The position numbers and the translations under genes are program-made. From contig SZWC01019078.1 of assembly GCA_023375785.1 (NCBI GenBank), positions 1 to 51,721 on the forward strand: a stretch of 51,721 bases of DNA, read 5' to 3'. Below are positions 10,730 to 20,600 of this stretch, piece after piece; within the stretch, counting starts at the first letter, position 1; the number at the start of each line of letters is the position of its first letter. The DNA is from Penium margaritaceum (lineage: Eukaryota; Streptophyta; Zygnematophyceae; Desmidiales; Peniaceae). The notes beneath the pieces were generated by a model. It was given only the letters and a program-made list of their open reading frames with translations. It was not told the origin of the DNA and made no database searches.

Positions 10730-11378
10730 TGATGGATATGAGAGTGCCAAAAAGTGACAAAAATAGGTTGCTCGATAAAAATCATCTGGCATGACAGTTG
10801 CATAGAGGATGTTTCATAGGTTCCAACGCACTTTACAGAACTTGATACGGAGTCCGTTTGAGTGAGATATGGATTTCCAAAGTGTTGAGATCATGGGTCG
10901 GGTTCAAGTGAAGACCTGAGCACTTTGAGCTCAAAAGGCGGCAGGATTATTGGCCAGGACGGCTGAGAGCGGCCTTCAAGGAGAAAAAGCGGCTGGAGGA
11001 CCTCTAAGAGACTTCAAGGAAGGTGCAGACCATGATTTTTGGTCATCCAAGTAGTGTGAGACATAATTCTCTTGTGTGACAAGGTGACTGCCGCTCATCC
11101 CGCTAGGCTAGGAGAGTGTGCTAGAGGGTAGACTTTGACAGAGTGTATCTCAGTGCTCCCTAGGCCAAATGAGGCATATAAGGGCTTTTTAGAAAGCTGT
11201 GACAATTTAACTTCTCACTCAAGAGTCGATTCAGACATTTGCATTCTTTGCATACCTACATTTGCTTCCGTAATTTCTGTCTGTGCAACCTGCAACTCCC
11301 TCTCACAAACAGTCGGTCCTTCCTAGGCGGCTCTTGGTGAGCCTGATCACCTCCCCGAGGGCTGCCAAGTTTTCATCT
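10730..11378 (+). repeat. Left LTR of nested copia element
   Basis: 649 bp, beginning TGATGGATATGAGAGTGCC. The end is placed by alignment with the right LTR; the last bases are CATCT here against GATCA on the right. A TATA-like CATATAAGG lies at 11174-11182. The right LTR reads CATATAGAG at that place, so only the left copy keeps a good TATA box. Confidence 0.9.
11174..11182 (+). promoter_or_regulatory. Putative TATA box of the left LTR
   Basis: CATATAAGG, about 200 bases before the LTR end, in the usual position for the U3/R promoter of copia LTRs. Inferred from sequence only. Confidence 0.4.
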
Positions 11379-11379
11379 G

Positions 11380-11392
11380 TGGTATCAGAGCT
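11380..11392 (+). promoter_or_regulatory. Primer-binding site for initiator tRNA-Met
   Basis: TGGTATCAGAGCT starts one base after the left LTR. It is the classic plant copia primer-binding site, complementary to the 3' end of initiator tRNA-Met, which primes minus-strand DNA synthesis. Confidence 0.9.
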
Positions 11393-11477
11393 AGAACAAG
11401 GCTTTGTCTCATCCTTGAGGCATTCCTTGCACCCTGTTGTGTGAGAGAGCGGTTTGTGGGCTGAACGTTGCACTACC

Positions 11478-14400
11478 ATGGCGACATACGCTTCCGTGGT
11501 GGCCGCCGTCAACATCACCAAATTCGAAGGCAAGAACTTCTTCAACTGGAGCAACAACATGAAGATAGTGCTGATGGAGAAGGGTCTCTAGAGCCAGGTG
11601 GATGAGAAGGAGAAGGAACCAAAAGAAAGCTCCCTATCCCCTGTCGAGGCCCGTACCTACCGCGAGAAGCGTAACCGCGCCCTTGCAACCATCTACCTCC
11701 ACCTCGCCGAACGACAGTAACTCCTCGTCCGTGGTATCCTCACGCCAAAGGAGGTTTGGAAAAAACTTGAGTCCACTTATGCTTCCAAGTCAATCCTCAT
11801 GAACATGCAGCTGCATCGTTGCTTTCACACTGTGAAGATGGATGAATCCGGATCCATGATTGACTACATCAACATGGTGAAGTCTCTCTCTGACCAGCTT
11901 GCTGCAATTGAGGACCCTGTCAAGGAACGTGTGCTCATGCTAACCATCCTCTCTGGCCTTCCTAGCAGCTACACTCCTCTCATTGTTGCCCTGGACCAGC
12001 GTGGTGACAAGCTCTCCCTCAATGATGTGGAGGAGAGCCTGCTGTTTGAGGAGGAGCGGCACAAGGGAGAGGAGGGCGGAAGCGGACTGGACGTCGCTCT
12101 CATCACCAACTTTGGTCATGGGGGCGGTGCTACATCAACCAGGAGCAACGGCGGAGGAGGGAAGAAGAAGGGGAACTGCCACTATTGCAAGAAGTCGGGC
12201 CATTGGGCGCGCAAATGCCGAAAGAAGAAAGCGGACCTTGCGGCTGGAGTGGGAGCAGGAAAACAGTCCGACGCTTCCGCGAATGCCGCAGATTGGGAGA
12301 GTGGATTCGTGACAACCATCCGGGTCCTGCACGTCTCCGACAACATCGTCCTGTTCTGGATCATCGACTCGGGAGCCACGCGGCACATGACGTGTCGCCG
12401 GGAGTGGTTTGTTGTCTACACCGTCATTGAGCCTCGTCGGGTGTACATGGGGGAAAACCATGTGCAAATTGCGGTTGGGGAGGGTGAGATTGTGTTTTGT
12501 GCTTTCGTTGAGGGTCAGCACGTGGAACGTCGTGTGAAGGGGGTGCTCCATGTTCCGGGGCTGGCAGCTAACCACCTCTCTGTCTCATCCCTTATCTCCG
12601 AAGGCATGCAGGTTTGGTTTGAGAATGGTGGTTGCACCACCTCAGCCCGTGCAGGCCGTGTGCTTGCAAAAGCAAACAAGGAGGACGGTCTTTACCGCCT
12701 CTACGTGGTGTCGGAGAAGGAAGCCGACTCAGCGTTGGCGGCGAGAGAGGGAAAACACGAGATCAGCCTGTGGCACCGCCGGCTCGGTCACCTCGGCTTT
12801 GGCGCCATCATCTCCATGCAGTAGATGGTCCGCGGCCTGGAGCTCAAGGGGGTGAAGCAGCCTAGTGCATCGGCTTGTGAAAGCTGCATTGAAGGGAAGC
12901 AAGCCCGTGCTCCTTTCACGGGGGAGGGGAAGGGGGCGGCTGATCTTCTCTCACTCGTTCACTCTGATTTGTGCGGTCCCATGCCATCACAATCCTTGTC
13001 CGGCAAGTTGTACTTTGTCACGTTCATTGATGACAAGTCGAGGAAGACGTGGGTGTTGTTCTTGGCTGGAAAGGATGAGTGCTTTGATGCTTTCATGGTG
13101 TGGATTGCTGCTGCACTGAATGAGAGTGGCAGGCGGTTGAAGGTGCTTTGCACCGATGGTGGAGGAGAGTACCTCTCCAACGACTTCCGCAACTTCCTCA
13201 AGCGTCGCGGGATCAAGCACGAGGTCACCCCACCTGGAACACCGCAGCTGAATGATGTGGCTGAACGTGCAAACCGCACGCTCATGGAGCGTGTTCGTAG
13301 CATGCTCCAAGATGCGGGGCTCCCGCCAACCTTTTGGGCGGAAGCGGTCAATACCGTCGTGTACCTGAAAAGCCAAAGCCCTACGCGCGCCATGCCGCTG
13401 ATGACATCGGAGGAGGCGTGGACGGGACGCAAGCCAACAGTGACGCACCTGAAAGTCTTCGGGTGTGGCGCATCCGTGCACGTGCCTACCGGCAGCCGTA
13501 ACAAGCTGGACGCAAAGTCGGTGAAGGCCGCCTTCCTCGGCTACGACACCATGGGATACCGCCTCTACAACCTCGCCGCACGCAAGATCATCCGCAGCCG
13601 TGACGTGGTCTTCCAAGAGGAAGTNNNNNNNNNNNNNNNNNNNNNNNNNNNNNNNNNNNNNNNNNNNNNNNNNNNNNNNNNNNNGACACCATGGGATACC
13701 GCCTCCACAACCTCGCCGCACGCAAGATCATCCGCAGCCGTGACGTGGTCTTCCAAGAGGAAGTTAAGGGCTGGACTTGGAGCCCTATGTCGGCAGTTCC
13801 GCTTGCTCCCGCACTTGTACCAGAAGTGGGAGAAGTATCGATAGCAGAAGAGGGCGGTGCGGAAGATGGCAGTGACAGCGGCAACGACAAGGAGGTGGAG
13901 GGAGCTGAGAAGGAGAAGGAGCTGGCAGCAGAATCTGATGAGGAGGAGCAGCAAAGCAACGCACAGCAGCTGCCACGACGGTCCGCACGCCTCAACAAAG
14001 GTGCAAAGGACGGTGGGGAGCCGCTGAGGCGATCCGAGCGCCTTGCAAACAAAAAGAGGCCGCTGGAGGAGCTGGTGAACTTGTGCATCGTTCCACCACC
14101 AACGGAGTCGTCCGACCTCGAGCTTCTCTTCCTCACAGTCACCAATGATCCAGCCACATTTGCTGAAGCCATGCACAGCGCTGAGGCGGCAGATTGGCGT
14201 GGCGCAGCAGATGAGGAGTATGATGCGCTCATGAAGAACGGCACCTGGACTCTCGAGGAGGCTCCACGCGGCAGCCGGGTGATCGGATGTCGGTGGATCT
14301 TCAGGCGCAAGCGTGGTGCGGATGGTAAGATTCTCAGGTACAAAGCACGGCTGGTTGCAAAGGGGTATGCGCAGACNGAGGGTGTGGATTACAATGAGAC

Positions 14401-15703
14401 ATTTGCACCTGTCGCTAAGTTCCCATCCATCCAAGCGATCCTCGCTCTTGCTGCTGCTATGGACTGGGAGGTGCACCAAATGGATGTGACGTGTGCATTT
14501 CTGAATGGTGACCTTGAGGAGGATGTGTACATAGAGCAGCCGGAGGGGTATGTGGTGGAAGGGAAGGAAGATTTGGTGTGCAAGCTTGTGAAGGCCCTCT
14601 ACGGCCTGAAGCAAGCCCCGCGAGCACGGTACCACAAGATGGATGAGCAGCTAGCTGGCCTTGGCTTTGTGCGCAGTGAAGCAGACCATGCTGTCTATGG
14701 GCGCACACAAGAGGTAAACCAGATCATCATCTTACTCTTTGTTGATGATCTACTCATTGCATCTGACTCCAAGTCTCTTTTGGACGATGTGAAGCAGTCC
14801 CTTGTTGCCAGGTCTGACATGAAAGACATGGGAGAGCTGAGTTACTACCTTGGCCTTCAGGTCAAGCGCGACCGACAGCAGCAGACTTTGGAGTTGTCGC
14901 AGAGCACGTACGTGAGCGACATCATCAAGTGCTTCAACATGGCAGGAGCGCGTAAAGCAACAACACCACTGGAAGTGGGAGCGAAGCTGAGCATGACGCA
15001 GACTCCCCATGGCATGCAAGAGAGCAGCCGCATGGAAGCAGTGCCGTACCAAGCAGCTGTTGGAAGCCTCATGTATGCAGCAGTCGGCACGCGCCTCGAC
15101 ATTAGCCAAGCATTGGGAGTGTTAAGCAAGTTTTGCGCGAATCCGGGCGTGCCGCATTGGGAGGCGGTCAAGCGCGTGCTGCGCTACCTCGACAGCAGCA
15201 GCAGCCTTTGCCTCACCTTCAACGACAACAACAGTCCCATCCTCATCGGCTACAGTGACACAGATTGGGGAGGTGACCTGGACACAAGGAGGTCAACCAG
15301 TGGGTTTGTGTTTGTGCTCGGGGGAGGTGCAATCAGTTGGAGGAGCAAGAAGGAAGAGTGCGTTGCCCTCTCCTCCACCGAAGCAGAGTACATCGCCCTC
15401 AATGAAGCAACAAAGGAAGTTGTGCGGCTACGTGAGCTGCTAACAAGCCTTGGACAGCAGCAGACCACAGCCACCACCGTCTACTGTGACAACATGAGCG
15501 CCATTGCTCTGACGAAGAACGCCGAGTTTCACGCCCGCACCAAGCACATCGACTTGCGTTACCACTTCATCCACGAGCTCGTGGCAAAGCAGGTGGTGCA
15601 GATCAAGTTCTGCCCTTCAAGCATGATGCTGGCAGAATTCCTGACCAAGCCGCTGGCAGCGCACCGCTTTCAGCAGCTGAGGGGACAGTGCAGACTTGTG
15701 TGA
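11478..15703 (+). pseudogene. Copia gag-pol polyprotein with three in-frame stops and an assembly gap
   Basis: The start ATG at 11478 (MATYASVVAAV) opens a gag of the UBN2 type. Landmarks follow in order. The CCHC knuckle is CHYCKKSGHWARKC at 12177-12218. The aspartic protease has DSGA at 12366-12377. The GAG-pre-integrase motif LWHRRLGHLG is near 12768. The integrase triad is D (HSDLCG, 12966), D (TDGGGEY, 13155) and E (DVAERANRT, 13263) with D-35-E spacing. Reverse transcriptase has RWIFRRK, AFLNGD and the catalytic FVDD at 14738-14749. RNase H has YSDTDW, STEAEY and YCDNMSA. The polyprotein ends at TGA 15701-15703. In-frame stops lie at 11589 (TAG), 11718 (TAA) and 12822 (TAG). A 60-N gap (13625-13684) shifts the apparent frame, but deleting one of the two 80-bp flanking copies plus the Ns restores it. 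One further N is at 14377. Confidence 0.93.
13545..13764. other. Assembly gap flanked by the same 80 bp twice
   Basis: 13545-13624 and 13685-13764 are the same 80 bases with one T/C difference, separated by exactly 60 Ns (13625-13684). This is the signature of two contigs whose ends overlap but were joined with placeholder Ns. Removing 140 bases puts the gag-pol frame back in register (140 leaves remainder 2 on division by 3, exactly the observed frame change). Confidence 0.92.
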
Positions 15704-15716
15704 TTTTTATCCTCGC

Positions 15717-15728
15717 AAAGTGGGAGAA
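15717..15728 (+). promoter_or_regulatory. Polypurine tract of nested copia element
   Basis: AAAGTGGGAGAA immediately precedes the TG of the right LTR. This is the usual position and composition of the plus-strand priming site in plant copia elements. Confidence 0.85.
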
Positions 15729-16382
15729 TGATGGAGATGAGAGTGCCAGAAAGTGACAAAAACAGGTTAGGTTGCTCGATAAAAATCATCTGGCATAACA
15801 GTTGCATAGAGGATGTTTCATAGGTTCCAACGCACTTTACGGAACTTGATACGGAGTCCGTTTGAGTGAGATATGGATTTCCAAAGTTTGGGGATCATGG
15901 GTCGGGTTCAAGTGACGACCTGAGCACTTTGAGCTCAAAAGGCGGCAGGATTATTGGCCAGGACGGCTGAGAGCGGCCTTCAAGGAGAAAAGGCGGCTGG
16001 AGGACCTCCAAGAGACTTCAAGGAAGGTGCAGACCACAATTTTTGGTCATCCAAGTGGTGTGAGACATGATTCTCTTGTGTGACAAGGTGACTGCCGCTC
16101 ATCCCGCTAGGGTAGGAGAGTGTGCTAGAGGGTAGACTTTGACAAAGTGTATCTCAGTGCTCCCTAGGCCAAATGAGGCATATAGAGGCTTGTTAGAAAG
16201 CTGTGAAAATTTAATTTCTCACTTAAGAGTCGATTCAGACATTTGCGTTCTTTGCAGACCTACATTTGCTTCCGTAATTTATGTCTGTGCAACCTGCAAC
16301 TCCCTCTCACAAACAGTTGGTCCTGCCTAGGCGGCTCTTGGTGAGCCTGATCACCTCCCTGAGGGCTGCCAAGTTTTGATCA
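15729..16382 (+). repeat. Right LTR of nested copia element
   Basis: 654 bp, beginning TGATGGAGATGAGAGTGCC and ending GATCA. Compared with the left LTR it carries one 5-bp insertion (AGGTT) and about 30 substitutions. The target duplication CCTTG follows at 16383-16387. Confidence 0.9.
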
Positions 16383-16387
16383 CCTTG
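16383..16387. repeat. Copia target-site duplication, right copy (CCTTG)
   Basis: Matches CCTCG at 10725-10729 except for one base. Dropping this copy together with the element keeps the host reading frame intact. Confidence 0.75.
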
Positions 16388-17214
16388 CCCACCTGCCTAA
16401 CCTCCGCGCACTTGCCATAGAAATTCTTGCCCAGTCGTGCTCCTCCTCAGATTGTGAGCGGGTCTTCTCCACCCACCAGTTGATCCACACAGCCCGCCGG
16501 AACAGGCTGCATGTGAGCTCGCTGGAGATGCTCGTTCGATTCAATGTTCGGCTGCGGAAGCACTTCAATGCAGATGGCGGCCGACGCAAGAGCAAGCCCT
16601 TCTTCGAACAGCCAGACGAGTCTGAGAGTGAGGATGATGGAGAAATAGTTGAGGAGCTGCCTGAGGAGGAGGATGCGGAGGGGCAGAGGGGGGCGGAGAG
16701 TGAGGATGATGAATTGGAAGACAAGGAGGTCTTTGTGGAGGGAGAGGAGGACGAGGGTGCAGGGGAGCAGCAGCATCAGGTGCAGCAGCCCGCCATAGTC
16801 CATGCCCACCCGGAGGATGGGCCATTTTACTCCAGGAGCATGCGCACAAGGACGGAGGTTGAGGGGTTTGCAGTGGCAGGAGCAGCAGCATCAGGTGCCC
16901 AGAAGAACACAAGAGCAGTGACAGAGGCAGCAAAGGCCGACAATGAGGAGGGGGGGGGAGAGAATGAGGCTGAAGATGAGGGTGGGGATGAGGAGGATGG
17001 GGAAGGGGATGGAGAGCCTGTGGACAATGGGACAGGCAGGAGGGCATCTGGCAGTGCTGCAGGTGGAGGGACTAGGAAGAAGGGAGGGGGTAGTGGGAGT
17101 GCTAGGGGTGCTGGTGGGAATGCTGGGGTGGCTGCCAGGAAGGCAGCCAGGGTGGGGACTAGCACACGTGCTGCTGAGAAAGCCAGTAAGCGCTCTAGGC
17201 GCTTTGATGGCTAG
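16388..17214 (+). pseudogene. hAT transposase, 3' part (C-terminal dimerisation domain and acidic/Gly-rich tail)
   Basis: Continues in frame from 10729 once the copia element and one duplication are removed. The first 55 residues form the hAT C-terminal dimerisation domain, recognisable from AIEILAQSCSSSDCERVFST followed by IHTARRNRL and LVRFNVRLRKHF. About 220 residues of low-complexity tail follow: long Glu/Asp-rich runs, then Gly/Ala/Lys/Arg-rich sequence with basic KKGGG and KRSRR stretches that could act as nuclear localisation signals. It ends at TAG 17212-17214. This half has no internal stop. It is cut off from its start by the copia element, so it is part of a pseudogene. Confidence 0.9.
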
Positions 17215-17673
17215 TGGGCTTAGACGCCCATGGCACTTGAACCATGAATAACAAAGTTGGTTTTTTTTCCATTGATCTCCTTTGCATGACACTTGTGGTT
17301 CCCTTGAGTATCATGCGTGGAACAGAATGCAATGCTAGTCTGACAATGTTCAGCACACACATAGTTGTACAATGCAGTTGTGGAAACTGCAGTATGTGTG
17401 AATGAAATGTGAGTCCCTCTCATACTTGATACACGCGTAGTATAACATGTGAGCATAGCAAATCATGCTTTTGTCAAGCAGTCATAAAATCTCGTGTAAC
17501 ACAATGCTGTGAAAGAATGCCATATCCTAGAAACAAATGGCAGGGTTGTCTCTTAGTCACCCCCCACCCCCTGGGAACCGGGGTGTCGAGGTGGCCGATG
17601 TGGCAATGGATCACATCGATGTGTCGCGGTGCACATCGATGTACCACTGTTCAAGGTGCCCGGGTCAACACTG
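17215..17673 (+). other. hAT 3' non-coding region with subterminal repeats and right terminus
   Basis: About 460 bases between the transposase stop and the right end. The final 100 bases contain GATGTGGCAATGGATCACAT, ACATCGATGTGTCG and ACATCGATGTACC, matching the ATCGAT-centred motifs of the left end. The terminal 11 bases (17663-17673) are the inverted partner of CAGTGTTGGCC. No further gene is seen. Confidence 0.75.
17663..17673 (-). repeat. hAT terminal inverted repeat, right
   Basis: GGTCAACACTG, the inverse complement of CAGTGTTGACC, with one mismatch to the left terminus. It directly abuts the right ACTAGGAC duplication. Confidence 0.88.
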
Positions 17674-17681
17674 ACTAGGAC
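17674..17681. repeat. hAT target-site duplication, right copy (ACTAGGAC)
   Basis: Identical to 8013-8020; the satellite resumes immediately afterwards. Confidence 0.93.
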
Positions 17682-20600
17682 ACAAGTAGAGCGCAACTAA
17701 GGGGCAACTAGGACGCAAGTAGGGAACTAGTAGGGTGCAACTGGGGTGTAACTAGGGCACAACTAGGGTGGAATTAGGGAAGAAGTAGGGTGCATGTGGG
17801 TTGAAACTAGGGCGTTAGTAGGGCTCAAGTAGGGCGCAACTAGGGCTCAACTAGGGTGCAACTAGGGCGCAACTAGGGCATACCTAAGACGGAACCAGTG
17901 TGCAACTAGGGCACAACTTTGCCATAAGAGGGGCACAACTGGGACGCAATGGGGGCTGGATTGGGGCACAAATGGGGTGCAGTTGGGGCGCAACTGGGGC
18001 GCAAATGGTGCGCAAGTAGGGAGCAACTAGGACGCAACTAGGGCACAACGAGGGAGCAATTCCCGTTCAACTAGGGAGCAATAAGGGCACAAGTATGGCC
18101 GAACTAGGACGCTGCTAGTGCCTAACTGAGGCGCAACTACGGAACAAACAGGGTGCAAGTAGGACGCAATTAGGGCGCAACTAGGGCACAAATAGGGCAC
18201 AAGTAAGACGCAACTAGGGCGCAACTAGGGCACAACTAGGACGCAACTAGGGTGTAGCTAGTGCGCAACTGAGGGGAAACTAGGGATGAACTAGGGCACA
18301 ACTAGGGCAAAACTAGGGCGCAACTAGGGCACAAGAAGAGTGCAAACAGGGCGCAACTAGGGCGCAATAGGGCGTAATGGGAACAAGTAGGGCGCAAGTA
18401 GGGCACAGGTATGGCGCAAATAGGATGCAACTAGGGCACAAATAGGGCCCAATTAGGATGCAAGTAGGGCGCAAATAGGGTGCATGTATGGTGTAAGTAG
18501 GGCACAACTAGGGCACAACTAGGGTGCAACTCGGTTGCAATTAGGGTGCATGTAGGACGCAACTAGTACGCAACTAGGGCGCAACTAGAGTGCAACTAGG
18601 GCGCAACTAAGGCGCAAGTAGGGCGCAAGTAGGAAACAACTAGAGTGCAGCTAGGGTGCAACTAGGGTGAAACTAAGGCATGACTAGGGTGTAACTAGGG
18701 TGCAACTAGGGCGCAAATAGGGTACAAGTAGGGCGCAAGTAGGGCACAATGAGGGCACACGTAGGGCAAACCTAAGGCGCAAGTAGGGCACAATTATGGC
18801 GCGACTAGGGTCAAACTAAGGCGTAAGTAAGGCGCAAGTAGGGCGCAAGTAGGGCAGAACTAGGGTGAAACTAGGGCATGAATAGGGCGTGAATAGGGGG
18901 CAAGTAGGGCGCAACTCGGACGCAACTAGGGAAAAACTAGGGCAAAACTAGGGCGCAAGTTGGGCGCTACTAGGACGCAGCAAAGGCGCAAATAGGGGGT
19001 AACAAGGGCGCATCTAGGGTGCAAATAGGGCGCAAGTAGGGTGCAAGTAGGGCACAACAAGGGCGTAACTTGGGCACAAGTATGGCCCAAGTAGGGCACA
19101 ACTAGGGCACAAGTCGGATGTAAGTAAGGCACAAGTAGGATGCAAGTAGGGCACAAATAGGACGCAAGTACGGCCAAAGTAAGGCACAAATAGGGCACAA
19201 GTAGGGCTCAACTAGGGCGCAATTAGGGCGCTACTAGGGCACAACTAGGGCACACCTAGGACGCAACAAGGGCGCAACTAGGTCGCAAGTAGGACGCAAG
19301 TAGAGCGCAAGTAGGGCACAAGAAGGGCGCAAATCAGGCGCAACTAGGGCACAACTTGGGCGCAAGCAAGGTGCAAGTAGGGCGCACGTGTGGTGCAACT
19401 AGGGCACAAATAGGGCGCAACTGGAACGCAACTAGGGCGCAACTAGGGTGCAAATAGGGCGCAAGAAGGGTGCAACTAATCCGCAACTAGGGCGCAACTA
19501 GGGCGCAACTAGGGCACAAGTATGGCACAAGTAGGATGCAAGTAGGCTGTAACTAGGGCCCATTAAGGGTGTAACTAGGGTGCATCTAGGACGTTGTTAA
19601 AGCACAAGTAGGGGCAACTAGGGCACAACTAGGGTGCAACTAGGGTGAACCTAGGGTGCAACTAGGGTGCAAGGAGGGTGCAAGTAGGGCGTAAGTAGGG
19701 CGTAACTAGGACGGAAATAGGACGCAAGTAGGGCGCGAATAGGGTGCAAGTAGCGTACAACTTGGGCCAAAGTAGGGCACAACTAGGGCGCAACTAGGTC
19801 ACAACTAGGTCGCAAGTAGGGTGCAAGTAGGACGCAAGAAGGGTGTGACTAGGGCACATCTAGAGCACAACTAGGGCACAAGTTAGATGCAAACAGGATG
19901 CAAGTAGGGCGCAACTATGGCGTTACTAGAATACAACTACAATGGAACTAGGACATAAGGAGGGCGCAAATAAGGCACAAGAAAGGCGTAAGTAGGGCAC
20001 AACTAGGGCGCAACTAGGGCGCAAGTAGGGCGCAAGTTGGACACAAATAGGGTGCAACAAGGACGTAACTAGGGTGCCACTAGGGCGCAACTAGGGCGTA
20101 ACTAAGGCGCAAGAAGGGCGCAACTAGGACACATCAAGGGCGCAAGTAGGGCGCAACAAGAGCAAAAGTAGGGTGCAAGCAGTATATAAGTATGACGCAA
20201 GTAGGTTGCAACTAGGGTGCGACTAGAGAGAAACTAGGGCACAAGTAGGGCGCATGTAGGATGCAACTAGGACGCAACTAGGGCGTAACTAGGGCATAAG
20301 TATGGCGCAATTACGGCACAAGTAGGGCACAAGTACGATACAACTTGGGTGCAATTAGGGCGCATGTAGGACACATCTAGAGCGGAAGTGGGGCACAAGT
20401 TGGGTGCGACTAGGGCGCAACCGGGGTGCAACTAGGGCGCAACTAGGGCGCAAGTAGGGTGCAAGTAGGGCGCAAGTAGGACGCAAGTTGGATGCAGGTA
20501 CGGTGTAACTAGGGCACAACTATGGTGCAAGTAGGGCGTAAGTAAAGCGTAAGTAAGGCACAACTAGGGCTCAACTAGGGCGCAACTAGAGCGCAACTAG

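Larger units (their letters stand above)
10730..16382 (+). mobile_element. Ty1/copia LTR retrotransposon nested inside the hAT transposase gene
   Basis: Order is LTR, primer-binding site, single gag-pol frame (gag, protease, integrase, reverse transcriptase, RNase H), polypurine tract, LTR. Integrase ahead of reverse transcriptase is diagnostic of Ty1/copia. By eye the LTRs differ at about 30 of 649 aligned bases plus one 5-bp indel (AGGTT extra in the right LTR), so the insertion is not recent. Removing 10730-16387, which is the element plus one 5-bp duplication (5658 bases, a multiple of three), rejoins the hAT transposase in frame. That confirms the boundaries. Three in-frame stops mean the copy is not autonomous. 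Confidence 0.95.
8021..17673 (+). mobile_element. hAT-superfamily DNA transposon, complete ends, interrupted by a copia element
   Basis: The element begins CAGTGTTGGCC and ends with the inverse complement of CAGTGTTGACC. It is flanked by the perfect 8-bp duplication ACTAGGAC and contains one transposase gene on the + strand. Without the nested copia element and its extra 5-bp duplication it is about 4.0 kb, normal for an autonomous hAT element. The transposase has lost its open frame through frameshifts and through the copia insertion, so this copy is dead as an autonomous unit. Its ends look intact and could still be mobilised in trans. It inserted into pre-existing satellite. Confidence 0.93.

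Noticed and set aside
16480..17214. Considered as an independent acidic protein gene
   Set aside because: Its beginning is the hAT C-terminal dimerisation domain, in frame with the transposase part before the copia insertion. It is therefore the 3' part of that gene.
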